Source of the DNA: Polaribacter sp. SA4-12
Lineage (GTDB): Bacteria > Bacteroidota > Bacteroidia > Flavobacteriales > Flavobacteriaceae
Assembly: GCF_002163675.1 (NCBI RefSeq)
Contig: NZ_CP019334.1
Coordinates: 72,001 to 136,000, forward strand
Length of the DNA stretch: 64,000 nucleotides
Direction of reading: 5' to 3'
A program made the position numbers and the translations under genes. The notes under the pieces were generated by a model, which saw only the letters and a program-made list of their open reading frames with translations, searched no databases and was not told the DNA's origin. Shown here piece by piece: positions 19,896 to 28,196 of this stretch (the first letter of the stretch is position 1; every line of letters starts with the position of its first letter).

Positions 19896-20411
19896 ATGAA
19901 AACAATAAAAATAATTTTAGGAATCATATCTGTTTTTGTATTGGCATTTTTTCTTACAGGTTTAATTGTAAAAGAAACAACTTATACTGCACAGGTTTCT
20001 GTAAATAAACCTATTTCATACGTTTTTAAAACGTTTAACAATTCAGAAAACATAAAAAAATGGATTCCTGAAGTAAAGTCTTTTGAAGTTGTAAATAAGA
20101 ATCCTGGAAAAACAGGAAGTGTTTATAAAATTGTTATTGATAATAACGGACAAGAGATTACAATGACAGAAAAAGTGATGGCGTATGTAGAAAATGAAAA
20201 AGTAACATTGTTTTTTGATGCAGAAGGTATGCTAAAGAAAGACGATTATACTTTTACCGAAAAGGACGGGGTTACAACAGTTACATTAAACGCAAGTTGT
20301 CAAAGTGATACTTATTTAATGGCATGTGTTTATCCTTTATTTAAAGGAACCTTCCAAGAACAAGATCAATCTTATTTGAATAATTTTAAAGCGTTTGCTG
20401 AAAAACAATAA
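19896..20411 (+). CDS. SRPBCC (START-like) family protein with N-terminal anchor
   Basis: The 171-residue protein has one N-terminal hydrophobic segment (about residues 4-24) and then an SRPBCC/polyketide-cyclase-like fold (about 30-168), a hydrophobic-ligand pocket family. The typical pattern of this fold is present: VSVNKPISYVFKTFNNSENIKKWIPEVKSF and later TFTEKDGVTTVTL. No catalytic role can be assigned. Its position between menA and menC suggests a link with lipophilic molecules or the membrane, but this is only context. Confidence 0.75.
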   Translation: MKTIKIILGIISVFVLAFFLTGLIVKETTYTAQVSVNKPISYVFKTFNNSENIKKWIPEVKSFEVVNKNPGKTGSVYKIVIDNNGQEITMTEKVMAYVENEKVTLFFDAEGMLKKDDYTFTEKDGVTTVTLNASCQSDTYLMACVYPLFKGTFQEQDQSYLNNFKAFAEKQ

Positions 20412-20420
20412 TCCTTTCTT

Positions 20421-21458
20421 TTGATAAAAGCCAACTATAAAAAATACATTCTCAATTTTAAAAATCCAAGTGGAACTTCACGAGGAATTTTAAGAACAAA
20501 AGAAACTTGGTTTATCATTTTAGAAGAAAATGGAAAAAACGGAGTTGGAGAAGCTGGTTTGTTTAGAGGTTTAAGTATTGATGATGTTACTAATTATGAA
20601 GAAAAGTTAAATTGGGTTTGTAAAAACATCAATTTAGGTTTAGATAAATTATTATCTGAAGTCATTGACTTCCCTTCAATTCAATTTGGATTAGAACAAG
20701 CGTTTTTATCACTAAAAAGTGAAGATAAGTTTCAATTATTCCCATCTCAGTTTACAAGAGGAGAAAAGTCAATTCCTATAAATGGTTTGGTTTGGATGGG
20801 AGAGAAGGAGTTTATGAAAAATCAAATCAAAGAAAAATTAAATACAGGTTTTTCTTGCATCAAAATGAAAATTGGCGCGATTGATTTTGATACAGAAATT
20901 GAATTATTAAAATCCATCAGAAAAGAATTTTCATCCAAAGAAATAGAATTAAGAGTTGATGCAAATGGCGCTTTTAATCCTAAGAACGCATTAGAAAAAT
21001 TACAAATATTATCAGAATTAGAAATTCATTCTATAGAACAACCCATCAAACAAGGTCAAGTTAATGAAATGGAACAATTATGTGCTAAAACACCTTTGCC
21101 AATTGCTTTAGATGAAGAGTTAATCGGAGTATTTTCATCAGAAGAAAAACAACAATTATTAGAAACCATTCAACCTCAATATATTATTTTAAAACCGAGT
21201 TTAATAGGTGGTTTTGCAGGTAGTAAAGAATGGATTAAATTCGCAGAACAGCAAAATTGTGGTTGGTGGATTACTTCTGCTTTAGAAAGTAACATTGGTT
21301 TAAATGCAATTGCTCAATTTACAGATACTTTACATAACGATTTGCCTCAAGGATTAGGAACAGGAGGTTTGTTTACTAATAATTTTGAGAGTCCGTTAGA
21401 AGTTAATAATGGAGCTCTGGAATACAATCCAAATAAAATTTGGAATTTTAATTTATAA
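20421..21458 (+). CDS. menC: o-succinylbenzoate synthase
   Basis: The 345-residue enolase-superfamily protein dehydrates SHCHC to o-succinylbenzoate in menaquinone synthesis. The catalytic Lys pair lies in CIKMKIG (about 146-152), the metal ligands in VDANGAF (about 179), EQPI and LDEELIG, and the second Lys in KPSLIGGF (about 257). The start is a TTG at 20421; no ATG is available without losing the conserved N-terminus. It lies between the SRPBCC and CPBP genes, and menE is one gene further on. Confidence 0.92.
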   Translation: MIKANYKKYILNFKNPSGTSRGILRTKETWFIILEENGKNGVGEAGLFRGLSIDDVTNYEEKLNWVCKNINLGLDKLLSEVIDFPSIQFGLEQAFLSLKSEDKFQLFPSQFTRGEKSIPINGLVWMGEKEFMKNQIKEKLNTGFSCIKMKIGAIDFDTEIELLKSIRKEFSSKEIELRVDANGAFNPKNALEKLQILSELEIHSIEQPIKQGQVNEMEQLCAKTPLPIALDEELIGVFSSEEKQQLLETIQPQYIILKPSLIGGFAGSKEWIKFAEQQNCGWWITSALESNIGLNAIAQFTDTLHNDLPQGLGTGGLFTNNFESPLEVNNGALEYNPNKIWNFNL

Positions 21459-21460
21459 AC

Positions 21461-22639
21461 ATGAATTACATACAACAAGCATATAAAGGAAACAATGAAT
21501 GGTTTCATTGGGTATTCACAATATTAGTAGTTTTTATAGGTTGGCAAGTCATAGGTGTATTGCCTTTATTTGCCCTGGCTATTATGAATTCTGCAAATAT
21601 GGCTGAGTTTACAAAAGCAGCGCAAGATAATTTTATGACTTTGGGTATAGATAAAAATCTGTTCCTTTTCTTTATGATTTTAACGTTTATATTTGGTTTA
21701 ATTAGTCTTATTGTTGGTGTTAAATATATACACAAAAGAACATTTACATCTTTAGTTACAAGTAGAAAATCAATAGATTGGAAACGTTTTTGGTTTGGTT
21801 TTATAACTTGGGGTATTATAGCTTCTGTAGTAATCCTCTTAGGAGTTTACTTATCACCAGAAAATTATGTTTGGAATTTTAAACCGGTTCCATTTTTTAC
21901 ATTATTAAGTATATCTTTTTTGTTTTTACCTTTTCAAACTTCGTTTGAGGAGTTATTATTTAGAGGGTATTTTATGCAAGGAATAGGTATTGCTACTTTA
22001 AATAAACGTTTTCCTTTAATTTTTAACTATTTATTAGCGTCAATATTATTCATTATTTTTTTATTAAAAATAGAAAGTTTAAACGTTATATATATAGGTA
22101 TAATTTTTGTGCTATTTACGTTGCTGTTTTTTTATATATTCGAATTAATATCAAAAATTTTAGATAGTAATTTTAATACAAATCTCGTCAATTTTTATAA
22201 CTCAAAATTAACTCCTTTATTAATTACTTCTGTTGTTTTTGGTTTATTACATGGAGCAAATCCTGAAGTTCAAAAATTAGGATACATTTCTATGGTCTTT
22301 TATATTGGTACAGGTTTATTTTATGGAATAACTACTTTAATGGATGAAGGAACTGAATTATCTCTTGGTTTACATGCAATTAATAACATTGTAGCTGCTT
22401 TTTTTGTAACTACAAATTGGACGGTTTTTCAAACAGATGCTTTGTATGTTGATACTTCAGAACCTTCTGTTGGTTGGGAAATGTTTTTCCCTGTTTTGGT
22501 TTTATATCCATTGATGTTATTTATTTTTTCTAAAAAATATGGATGGAAAAATTGGGTAGAGAAATTAACTGGTAAAATCGAAAAGCCTTTTGATATTACA
22601 GAGAATTATAGAATTTTAGAAGATATTGGAACAAAATAG
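21461..22639 (+). CDS. CPBP family intramembrane metalloprotease (CAAX protease-like)
   Basis: The 392-residue protein has about eight membrane segments and the three signature motifs of the CPBP/Abi family: FEELLFRGYFMQG (EExxxR, about 163-175), HGANPE (about 265) and LHAINNIVAAFF (about 305). Members include Rce1-type CAAX proteases and bacteriocin self-immunity proteins. The bacterial roles are mostly unknown. It starts 2 bp after menC and its last 14 bp overlap menE, so it is translationally coupled within the menaquinone run. Confidence 0.87.
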   Translation: MNYIQQAYKGNNEWFHWVFTILVVFIGWQVIGVLPLFALAIMNSANMAEFTKAAQDNFMTLGIDKNLFLFFMILTFIFGLISLIVGVKYIHKRTFTSLVTSRKSIDWKRFWFGFITWGIIASVVILLGVYLSPENYVWNFKPVPFFTLLSISFLFLPFQTSFEELLFRGYFMQGIGIATLNKRFPLIFNYLLASILFIIFLLKIESLNVIYIGIIFVLFTLLFFYIFELISKILDSNFNTNLVNFYNSKLTPLLITSVVFGLLHGANPEVQKLGYISMVFYIGTGLFYGITTLMDEGTELSLGLHAINNIVAAFFVTTNWTVFQTDALYVDTSEPSVGWEMFFPVLVLYPLMLFIFSKKYGWKNWVEKLTGKIEKPFDITENYRILEDIGTK

Positions 22640-23663
22640 ATTTCATAGAAATTTTAAATTAAATAGCAAATCATTTACTTCTGTTGATGAGTTACTTGTA
22701 TATGCTCATAATTTTTCTGATGAAATTTATCAATTTTTAGAAATTTGGTTTTCTCAAGAGGATTTTATTTATGTAAAAACCTCTGGTTCTACAGGTATTC
22801 CCAAAGAAATAAAATTGTTAAAAGTACAGATGATTAATTCTGCTTTTGCTACAGGTAAATACTTTGGTTTATTAGAAAATACTAGTGCATTGTTATGTTT
22901 GCCAACAGCATATATTGCTGGTAAAATGATGTTAGTAAGAGCCTTGGTTTTAGGATGGCAATTAGATGTTGTAGATGCTGGTTCTAACCCTTTAAAAAAT
23001 ATTGAAAAAAAGTATGACTTTTCTGCAATGGTTCCTTTACAGTTAGAGAATTCTTTAAAATCGTTGCATCTTATTAAAACATTAATTGTTGGTGGAGGAG
23101 TCGTTTCTAATCAACTTCAAGGTAAGTTACAAGGCTTTTCTACAACTATTTTTGCAACTTATGGAATGACCGAGACAATAACTCATATTGCTGTTAAAAA
23201 GCTAAACAACTTTATGATTATCCCTAGTTTTTATGAAGTTTTACCAAATGTAGAAATTTATAAAGATGTAAGAAATTGTTTAGTGATTAATGCACCAAAA
23301 GTTTCAAATGAACTTGTTTTTACAAATGATATTGTTCATTTAATTTCTGATACTCAGTTTGAATGGTTAGGGCGTTTTGATACAATCATAAATTCAGGAG
23401 GAGTAAAGCTGCATCCAGAAAAAATAGAAGAGAAACTATCAAAAAAAATCACATCTCGTTTTTTTGTTGCTGGAGTTTCTGATGAAAAACTCGGAGAGAA
23501 ACTCGTTTTGATAGTTGAAGGAAAATCTCAACCTGTAGAAATAAATAATGCAAACTTATCAAAATTCGAAATTCCAAAAGAGATTTATTTTGTAAATAAG
23601 TTTGTAGAAACAGAAACAAAAAAAATCCAACGTAATAAAACACTGGATTTAATTAAGCTTTAA
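22626..23663 (+). CDS. menE: o-succinylbenzoate--CoA ligase-like AMP-binding protein
   Basis: The 345-residue acyl-adenylating enzyme is shorter than classical MenE (about 450-480), as is usual for the Bacteroidetes form. Motifs: the P-loop-like VKTSGSTGIPKEIKL (about 52-66), ATYGMTETITHIA (about 178-190), WLGRFDTIINSGGVKLHPE (about 244-262) and a C-terminal lysine in ETKKIQRNK. It activates o-succinylbenzoate with CoA. The start is TTG at 22626, overlapping the CPBP gene by 14 bp. It ends convergent with the regulator gene, overlapping it by 4 bp. Confidence 0.88.
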   Translation: MEQNRFHRNFKLNSKSFTSVDELLVYAHNFSDEIYQFLEIWFSQEDFIYVKTSGSTGIPKEIKLLKVQMINSAFATGKYFGLLENTSALLCLPTAYIAGKMMLVRALVLGWQLDVVDAGSNPLKNIEKKYDFSAMVPLQLENSLKSLHLIKTLIVGGGVVSNQLQGKLQGFSTTIFATYGMTETITHIAVKKLNNFMIIPSFYEVLPNVEIYKDVRNCLVINAPKVSNELVFTNDIVHLISDTQFEWLGRFDTIINSGGVKLHPEKIEEKLSKKITSRFFVAGVSDEKLGEKLVLIVEGKSQPVEINNANLSKFEIPKEIYFVNKFVETETKKIQRNKTLDLIKL

Positions 23664-24925
23664 TTTAAGTTTAAAAGATAATCTCTTAAATCTTCACTCT
23701 CACTTAAATTCATTTTCTTTTTTATTCTATATCTTCCTGTCTGCACAGATCTTGGATCTATTAATAGAATACGTGCTATTTCTTTTGTTTGTAGGTGTAA
23801 TTTAATAAACATACAATGTCTTAACTCAGTTTCTGTTATAGATGGGTGTTTTTTTATTAGTTTATCATAAAAATTATCATGAACAGCATTAAAATGTTTT
23901 TTTAAGATATCCCAATCTTCATCTCTTTCTAAAACATAATCGATTTGCTTCGTTATGTCTTTTATTATCGCTTTTTCGTCTGTTTTTATCCCTTTTAAGT
24001 CTGCTTTTATTTCTTTAAAGTATTGTTTATTATGTAGTAAGTTTGTAGTTAAAATAATCATTTCCTTTTCTAGTGCTAAGTTTTTAGAATTTAGATTTGT
24101 TAATTTTTCCTTTATTTTTTCACCCTTTTTATTTGCGGTTTCAATAATAAAATAACAACCAATTAATGAAAGAATAAGTAAAAGGCTAATTAAAGCAACT
24201 AATATTTTTAAATTAAAGTTTGTACCTTCTATTCCTTCTTTTTGGAGATAAATTTTTTCATATTCAAACTTTGCATTCAGTTCTTTTATTTTGTATTCCA
24301 AGTCTTTGTTAGCTTTATTCTTACTATCCAAAACAAAAGATAAAACTTCCGGGCTTGTATGGCCTATTAATTCTAAACTAAAAATACAATCACTTGAGTA
24401 TTCGTATGCTTGGTGAATAGAGACACTTATTATGTTTTCACCTTCATTAAAAAATGTTTTATCAAAAAAGTGTTGTGTAAATTCATACTCTCCTACTTCT
24501 TGAATCGTACTAAGGGCTAAAGTTGTTTTGTTAATTGTAGAGTTAGGCATATTATCCCTAAAGAGCTCTTTTCCATTAATATAAACTATTGCACCATCAT
24601 CTCTTTGAATTCTAATTTCATAAGCAACATATTTGTTATCAATAAATATTTTCTTTTTAAAATACTTTGTGATGTGTTTTTTTTCTTTATTACTACCGTA
24701 GCTAAGTTCAGTTAAGTTTATTTCATCACCATAACCTAATGGAGATTTACCACTTTTCCAATTAGAAAATTCGTTGACTTCTATCCAGCTATTTTCTAAA
24801 TAACCATTGTCATAATAGTACCACGAATCTTGATTTTTGATTAAAACATCTTGAGCGAACAGTAGTGTAACTTGAAAGAATACTATTAAACAAGTAATTT
24901 TTTTAAAAAAGGATAATCTTTTCAT
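23660..24925 (-). CDS. Membrane-tethered LuxR-type regulator with extracytoplasmic sensor domain
   Basis: The 421-residue protein has a signal peptide (residues 1-25), an extracytoplasmic beta-sandwich (about 30-195) with GYGDEINLTELSYG, RDDGAIVYINGKELFRDNMP and SVSIHQAYEYSSDCIFSLEL, a coiled coil (about 205-230), one membrane helix (about 234-258), a second coiled coil (about 262-300), and a C-terminal LuxR-like HTH (about 355-421: ITETELRHCMFIKLHLQTKEIARIL). The sensor domain resembles one found in secreted phosphatases and lamin-tail-containing proteins. One chain thus links an outside domain to DNA binding. Targets are unknown; convergent menE is not an obvious one. Confidence 0.8.
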   Translation of the reverse strand: MKRLSFFKKITCLIVFFQVTLLFAQDVLIKNQDSWYYYDNGYLENSWIEVNEFSNWKSGKSPLGYGDEINLTELSYGSNKEKKHITKYFKKKIFIDNKYVAYEIRIQRDDGAIVYINGKELFRDNMPNSTINKTTLALSTIQEVGEYEFTQHFFDKTFFNEGENIISVSIHQAYEYSSDCIFSLELIGHTSPEVLSFVLDSKNKANKDLEYKIKELNAKFEYEKIYLQKEGIEGTNFNLKILVALISLLLILSLIGCYFIIETANKKGEKIKEKLTNLNSKNLALEKEMIILTTNLLHNKQYFKEIKADLKGIKTDEKAIIKDITKQIDYVLERDEDWDILKKHFNAVHDNFYDKLIKKHPSITETELRHCMFIKLHLQTKEIARILLIDPRSVQTGRYRIKKKMNLSESEDLRDYLLNLN

Positions 24926-25037
24926 TTACAGGAAGCTAATTTTGTTTGTTGTGTAAATATAGTAGGTTTGTGTTAATTTAGATCTACTTGTAGTAGTTTA
25001 ATTGTTGTATATGTTGAGTTATAATTTATAACAATAG

Positions 25038-25045
25038 TATATTTG
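25038..25045 (+). promoter_or_regulatory. -7 box of candidate small RNA 1
   Basis: TATATTTG is a perfect -7 element, with a TTG at 25014-25016 21 bp upstream as a possible -33 element. A second match, TAGATTTG, overlaps the next few bases (25049-25056). Confidence 0.5.
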
Positions 25046-25050
25046 ATTTA

Positions 25051-25147
25051 GATTTGAAATGCTATGTATTAATAAAATTGGGGAATTAAACTTTTTTGCA
25101 TACAAAATTCAAGCGCAGCCGTAATTTCATTATTACGGCTTTTTATT
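25051..25147 (+). ncRNA. Candidate small RNA 1 (about 95 nt) with intrinsic terminator; contains a 21-codon ORF
   Basis: A good promoter at 25038 is followed after about 65 nt by a perfect 9-bp hairpin (AGCCGTAAT / ATTACGGCT, 25117-25140) and a T run. No long gene lies between. A 21-codon ORF (25059-25123, MLCINKIGELNFFAYKIQAQ plus P) ends inside the hairpin, so the transcript might instead be a tiny mRNA. It resembles no RNA family I can name. The region lies between the divergent regulator and thioredoxin genes. Confidence 0.45.
25117..25146 (+). terminator. Terminator of candidate small RNA 1
   Basis: The stem AGCCGTAAT / ATTACGGCT with a 6-nt loop is followed by TTTTTATTTTT. Confidence 0.85.
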
Positions 25148-25234
25148 TTTACAATTCACCTTTATTATAATCCTTAATTTTTTAAAGTTTTAAGGTAAAA
25201 TTCTATTGAATTTTTTATTTGGTATTATTTTTGA

Positions 25235-25242
25235 TATTTTTG
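25235..25242 (+). promoter_or_regulatory. -7 box of the thioredoxin-family gene
   Basis: TATTTTTG lies 15 bp before the ATG at 25258. This implies a leader of only a few nucleotides and argues against the TTG starts further upstream. Confidence 0.5.
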
Positions 25243-25257
25243 AAGAAATTACTTCTT

Positions 25258-25731
25258 ATGAATAAAGTATTATTAGGTTTTGCTATTTGCTTTTTTACGA
25301 CAGTTAATAGCTTTGCGCAAGAACATAAAACTGCGTCTTTAGAAAAGTTTCCTGTAAATTGGGAAGCTACTTATAAGGAAGCTCTTAAAAAGTCTAAAAA
25401 AGAGAAAAAACCAATACTTATTTATTTTACGGGATCAGATTGGTGTGGACCTTGTAAGGTTTTGGATAAGAAACTATTTCACTCAGAAAAGTTTAAGACA
25501 TTAGCAGATAACGATTTAATCTTATATGAAGCTGACAGTCCTAGAAATAAGGATATAATTTCTCCAGAAAAATTAGCGATTAATAATGATCTACAAAGGA
25601 AATTTAAAGTTAGATCTTTTCCAACGTTAGTTTTTGTTAATCATAAAGGAAAAATTATTGGATATAAAAAAGGATTAATTCTTACTGAATATTATTATCC
25701 GTTTATTCAATCCGTTATAGAAAACTATTAA
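25258..25731 (+). CDS. Secreted thioredoxin-family protein
   Basis: The ATG at 25258 gives 157 residues and a clear signal peptide (MNKVLLGFAICFFTTVNSFAQ), whereas the upstream TTG would add 13 hydrophobic residues before it. The thioredoxin fold has the redox motif SDWCGPCKVL (Cys63 and Cys66, approximately), the conserved cis-Pro in RSFPTLVFVN and a C-terminal helix. It resembles DUF255/thioredoxin_7-like thiol reductases that act in the periplasm. It is a single gene with its own promoter and terminator, flanked by two candidate small RNAs. Confidence 0.87.
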   Translation: MNKVLLGFAICFFTTVNSFAQEHKTASLEKFPVNWEATYKEALKKSKKEKKPILIYFTGSDWCGPCKVLDKKLFHSEKFKTLADNDLILYEADSPRNKDIISPEKLAINNDLQRKFKVRSFPTLVFVNHKGKIIGYKKGLILTEYYYPFIQSVIENY

Positions 25732-25765
25732 ATTTTAGTAATTACAAGTTTATTAAAAATAATTT

Positions 25766-25802
25766 AAAAGCTGAACAGTCATAAGGTTGTTTAGCTTTTT
25801 TA
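25766..25802 (+). terminator. Terminator after the thioredoxin-family gene
   Basis: The arms AAAAGCTGAACA and TGTTTAGCTTTT pair over 12 bp with one G-U pair and are followed by a T run. Confidence 0.75.
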
Positions 25803-25936
25803 CTATTAAAATGTAATTGTAGAGACTCTAGTATTTAATACGTTTAGATATTTTCGATGTTTTATGGTTTAACGAGCGTAAACCTTGATTTAATAGAGTT
25901 ATTTATAGTGTAAAGTTCTTATTTGTATATCTTTAT

Positions 25937-25944
25937 TATCTTTG
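25937..25944 (+). promoter_or_regulatory. -7 box of candidate small RNA 2
   Basis: TATCTTTG is a perfect -7 element in a region with no plus-strand gene. No clear -33 TTG is present. Confidence 0.4.
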
Positions 25945-25950
25945 AAAGAC

Positions 25951-26066
25951 ATAGAGGAACTTCTTGAATACGTTAAGAATATTTATACTTATTGATATTA
26001 AGTTCTATAAAAAAAACATATTGACGCATAAAAAAACCGAAGCTAAAAGCTTCGGTTTTCTATTTT
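25951..26066 (+). ncRNA. Candidate small RNA 2 (about 110 nt)
   Basis: Between the -7 box at 25937 and the hairpin at 26033-26059 lies a non-coding stretch with internal pairing: GGAACTT (25956-25962) with AAGTTC (26000-26005), and TTCTT with AAGAA inside it. The final hairpin ends in a T-rich run on the plus strand as well, although it also terminates the minus-strand OmpA gene. I find no ORF. This is a weaker case than small RNA 1. Confidence 0.3.
26033..26062 (-). terminator. Terminator after the OmpA gene, usable in both directions
   Basis: AAAACCGAAGCT and AGCTTCGGTTTT pair perfectly over 12 bp with an AAA loop. An A run flanks the left side (a T run on the minus strand) and T-rich sequence the right side. 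Confidence 0.9.
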
Positions 26067-26091
26067 TGAATTCTTTGTTAGAAGAATAAAA

Positions 26092-27192
26092 TTACTTTTG
26101 ATTGATAACTCTAAAAGTAGTTCTTCTATTTGCTCTGTGCTGTGCTTCTGTACAAGAAACTCCATTAGAACATCTATTTGTTAATTTAGATTCACCAAAA
26201 CCATTACCAGTTAATTGACTTGGGTTTACACCTTTAGAAATTAAATAGTTAGTTACAGCTTGTGCTCTTCTTTCAGATAAATCTTGATTAGATTCTTTTG
26301 TTCCTCTTGAATCTGTATGAGATTCTAAAGCTACAGCTACACCGTCTTTTAAAACAGGTAATAATCTAGAGTCAATAATTCTTTTAGCACCAGAAGTTAA
26401 AGTAGCACTTCCTAAATTCCAGTTGATAGGTAAAATAGTATTGTTTACTAACTCACATTCAACTTCTTTCCAAGTTGTTAATCCACCTTTGTTTACTAAA
26501 ATTTCTTTAGTTACACTTTTGTATTTAGCAGCAACAGTAACTTCTTCTTGCCAAGCATCTTTAGTTAATACTGTTTTCTTGATAGTACCATATTCTGCAG
26601 GAATTTCAATTGATTTAGTCGTTGGTGGAGTTACCATAACTCTTTTAGTATATGTTTTATCATATCCAGGAACTTCACTAGAAACGGTATTAGCGTCTTT
26701 ATTTAATGTAGTTAAAGGAATCGTAACAAACTTTGCAGGAACTGGTTTATAACACCAATATCTACAGTCGTTAGGATCACTAGATTCACAATCAGGAGCT
26801 TTTTCACTCATTTCCCAATTTGCAGAAGCAGCTTTTGTTTCTATTGTTTCAGAATCTCTACCAAAAGTAGCCTTAATAACACTTAATTTGTTAGCGTCTT
26901 CTTTTGCAGTATACGTTAAAGTTTTATTTTCCCAAACAGCAGGTACAACAACTAAACGTTGTCCAGCTTCTTTGACTAAAACTCTTTCAGTTACAGTATT
27001 GTATTCTGCAGGATGCGTTACAATCTTTTTGTAAGCAGGAGCTATTTCAATTGTTACATCTTCGTTTTTCCAAACTTCTGGAGTTTTACAACGTACATAA
27101 CATTTTCCTGGTTCTGGGTTAGCTGGTAAGTCTTGAGCAAATGCTGTTGCTCCAAACATCAATAGTGTAGCACTTAGTAATATTTTTTTCAT
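26092..27192 (-). CDS. OmpA family outer membrane protein with repetitive N-terminal region
   Basis: The 366-residue protein has a signal peptide (residues 1-19, ending AFAQ) and a long beta-rich region (about 25-255) built from loosely repeated blocks of the type PAEYxTVxxxVLxKxA. The C-terminal OmpA domain (about 260-366) binds peptidoglycan: HTDSRGTKESNQDLSERRA and GESKLTNRCSNGVSC with two Cys. It probably ties the outer membrane to the cell wall. The N-terminal part is not the usual eight-strand barrel. It is a single gene with its own terminator. Confidence 0.88.
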   Translation of the reverse strand: MKKILLSATLLMFGATAFAQDLPANPEPGKCYVRCKTPEVWKNEDVTIEIAPAYKKIVTHPAEYNTVTERVLVKEAGQRLVVVPAVWENKTLTYTAKEDANKLSVIKATFGRDSETIETKAASANWEMSEKAPDCESSDPNDCRYWCYKPVPAKFVTIPLTTLNKDANTVSSEVPGYDKTYTKRVMVTPPTTKSIEIPAEYGTIKKTVLTKDAWQEEVTVAAKYKSVTKEILVNKGGLTTWKEVECELVNNTILPINWNLGSATLTSGAKRIIDSRLLPVLKDGVAVALESHTDSRGTKESNQDLSERRAQAVTNYLISKGVNPSQLTGNGFGESKLTNRCSNGVSCTEAQHRANRRTTFRVINQK

Positions 27193-27293
27193 AATTAATC
27201 TGTTTTTGATTCGTTGTTATGACACATAATTATTTAATAAGTCACATAAGGGAACGAAAAAAAAATAAAAAATTAAAAAGAAAGTAAAAACGG

Positions 27294-28190
27294 CTATAAC
27301 TTATTGTAAAATAAACTTTTTATTATTCCGTCTGAAAGACCAATTTTAGGAACAAATATTTTGCTTGCTCCACTCCATTTCATAGCAGATAAATAAATCT
27401 TTGTTGCAGGTATAATAACATCTGCTCTATCTGGGTTTAAACTTAGTTCAGAAACCCTTTCATCAAAAGACATTTGTTTTAAAAATTGATATTGAGCATT
27501 CAGATAAATATAAGAAATTGGTTTTCCTTCAGTTCGTCCAGACATTTTAAATAACTTATTAATGTTACCTCCAGAACCAATTAAAGAGACCTTTTTTAAA
27601 TCTTTAGTATTTTTCTTTACCCATTTTTCTACGTTGGCAAAAATTTCTTTATTTACAGATTTTTTGTTGTTTAATAAACGAACAGTACCCATTTTAAAAG
27701 ATTTTGAAGCAATGATTTTTCCTGCAGAAAAAACGGTAATTTCTGTACTACCACCACCAACATCAACATATAAATAAGAATCGTCTCCTTCTATTAAATC
27801 GTTTAAATCTGTAGACGAAATAATTGCAGCTTCTTCTTTACCTCCTATAATATCAATTTTTACACCTGTTTTTTCATGAATCTTGTCAACGACTTCTTTT
27901 CCGTTTTTTGCTTCTCTCATTGCAGAAGTTGCACAAGCTTTGTATTTTTCTACACCATGAACATCCATTAATAATTTAAATGCTTCCATAGCATTAATCA
28001 TTCTTGTAATGTTTGCCTCACTTATAATTCCGTTAACAAAAGCATCAGCACCTAAACGAATAGGAACACGTACTAAAGAAGATTTTTTAAATTGAGGTTC
28101 TTTGTCGTCAGATACAATAACATTAGAAATTAGCAATCTAATTGCATTTGATCCAATATCTATAGCGCCGTATTTTTTAATTTCTAACAA
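27294..28190 (-). CDS. Ppx/GppA phosphatase family protein
   Basis: The 298-residue protein corresponds to the N-terminal exopolyphosphatase/guanosine pentaphosphatase fold (ASKHA superfamily), without the HD-like C-terminal extension of longer members. Motifs: YGAIDIGSNAIRLLI (about 6-20), the catalytic-region YVDVGGGSTEI (about 138-148) and LIGSGGNINKL (about 202). It may hydrolyse polyphosphate or (p)ppGpp. The neighbouring SixA-like gene ends 6 bp before its start. In many Bacteroidetes a polyphosphate kinase is nearby, but none is in this window. Confidence 0.9.
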   Translation of the reverse strand: MLEIKKYGAIDIGSNAIRLLISNVIVSDDKEPQFKKSSLVRVPIRLGADAFVNGIISEANITRMINAMEAFKLLMDVHGVEKYKACATSAMREAKNGKEVVDKIHEKTGVKIDIIGGKEEAAIISSTDLNDLIEGDDSYLYVDVGGGSTEITVFSAGKIIASKSFKMGTVRLLNNKKSVNKEIFANVEKWVKKNTKDLKKVSLIGSGGNINKLFKMSGRTEGKPISYIYLNAQYQFLKQMSFDERVSELSLNPDRADVIIPATKIYLSAMKWSGASKIFVPKIGLSDGIIKSLFYNKL

Positions 28191-28196
28191 ACTATT

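Noticed and set aside
21461..22639. Bacteriocin immunity locus suggested by the CPBP protease
   Set aside because: No bacteriocin precursor or exporter is nearby; the gene is embedded between menC and menE by tight spacing and overlap.
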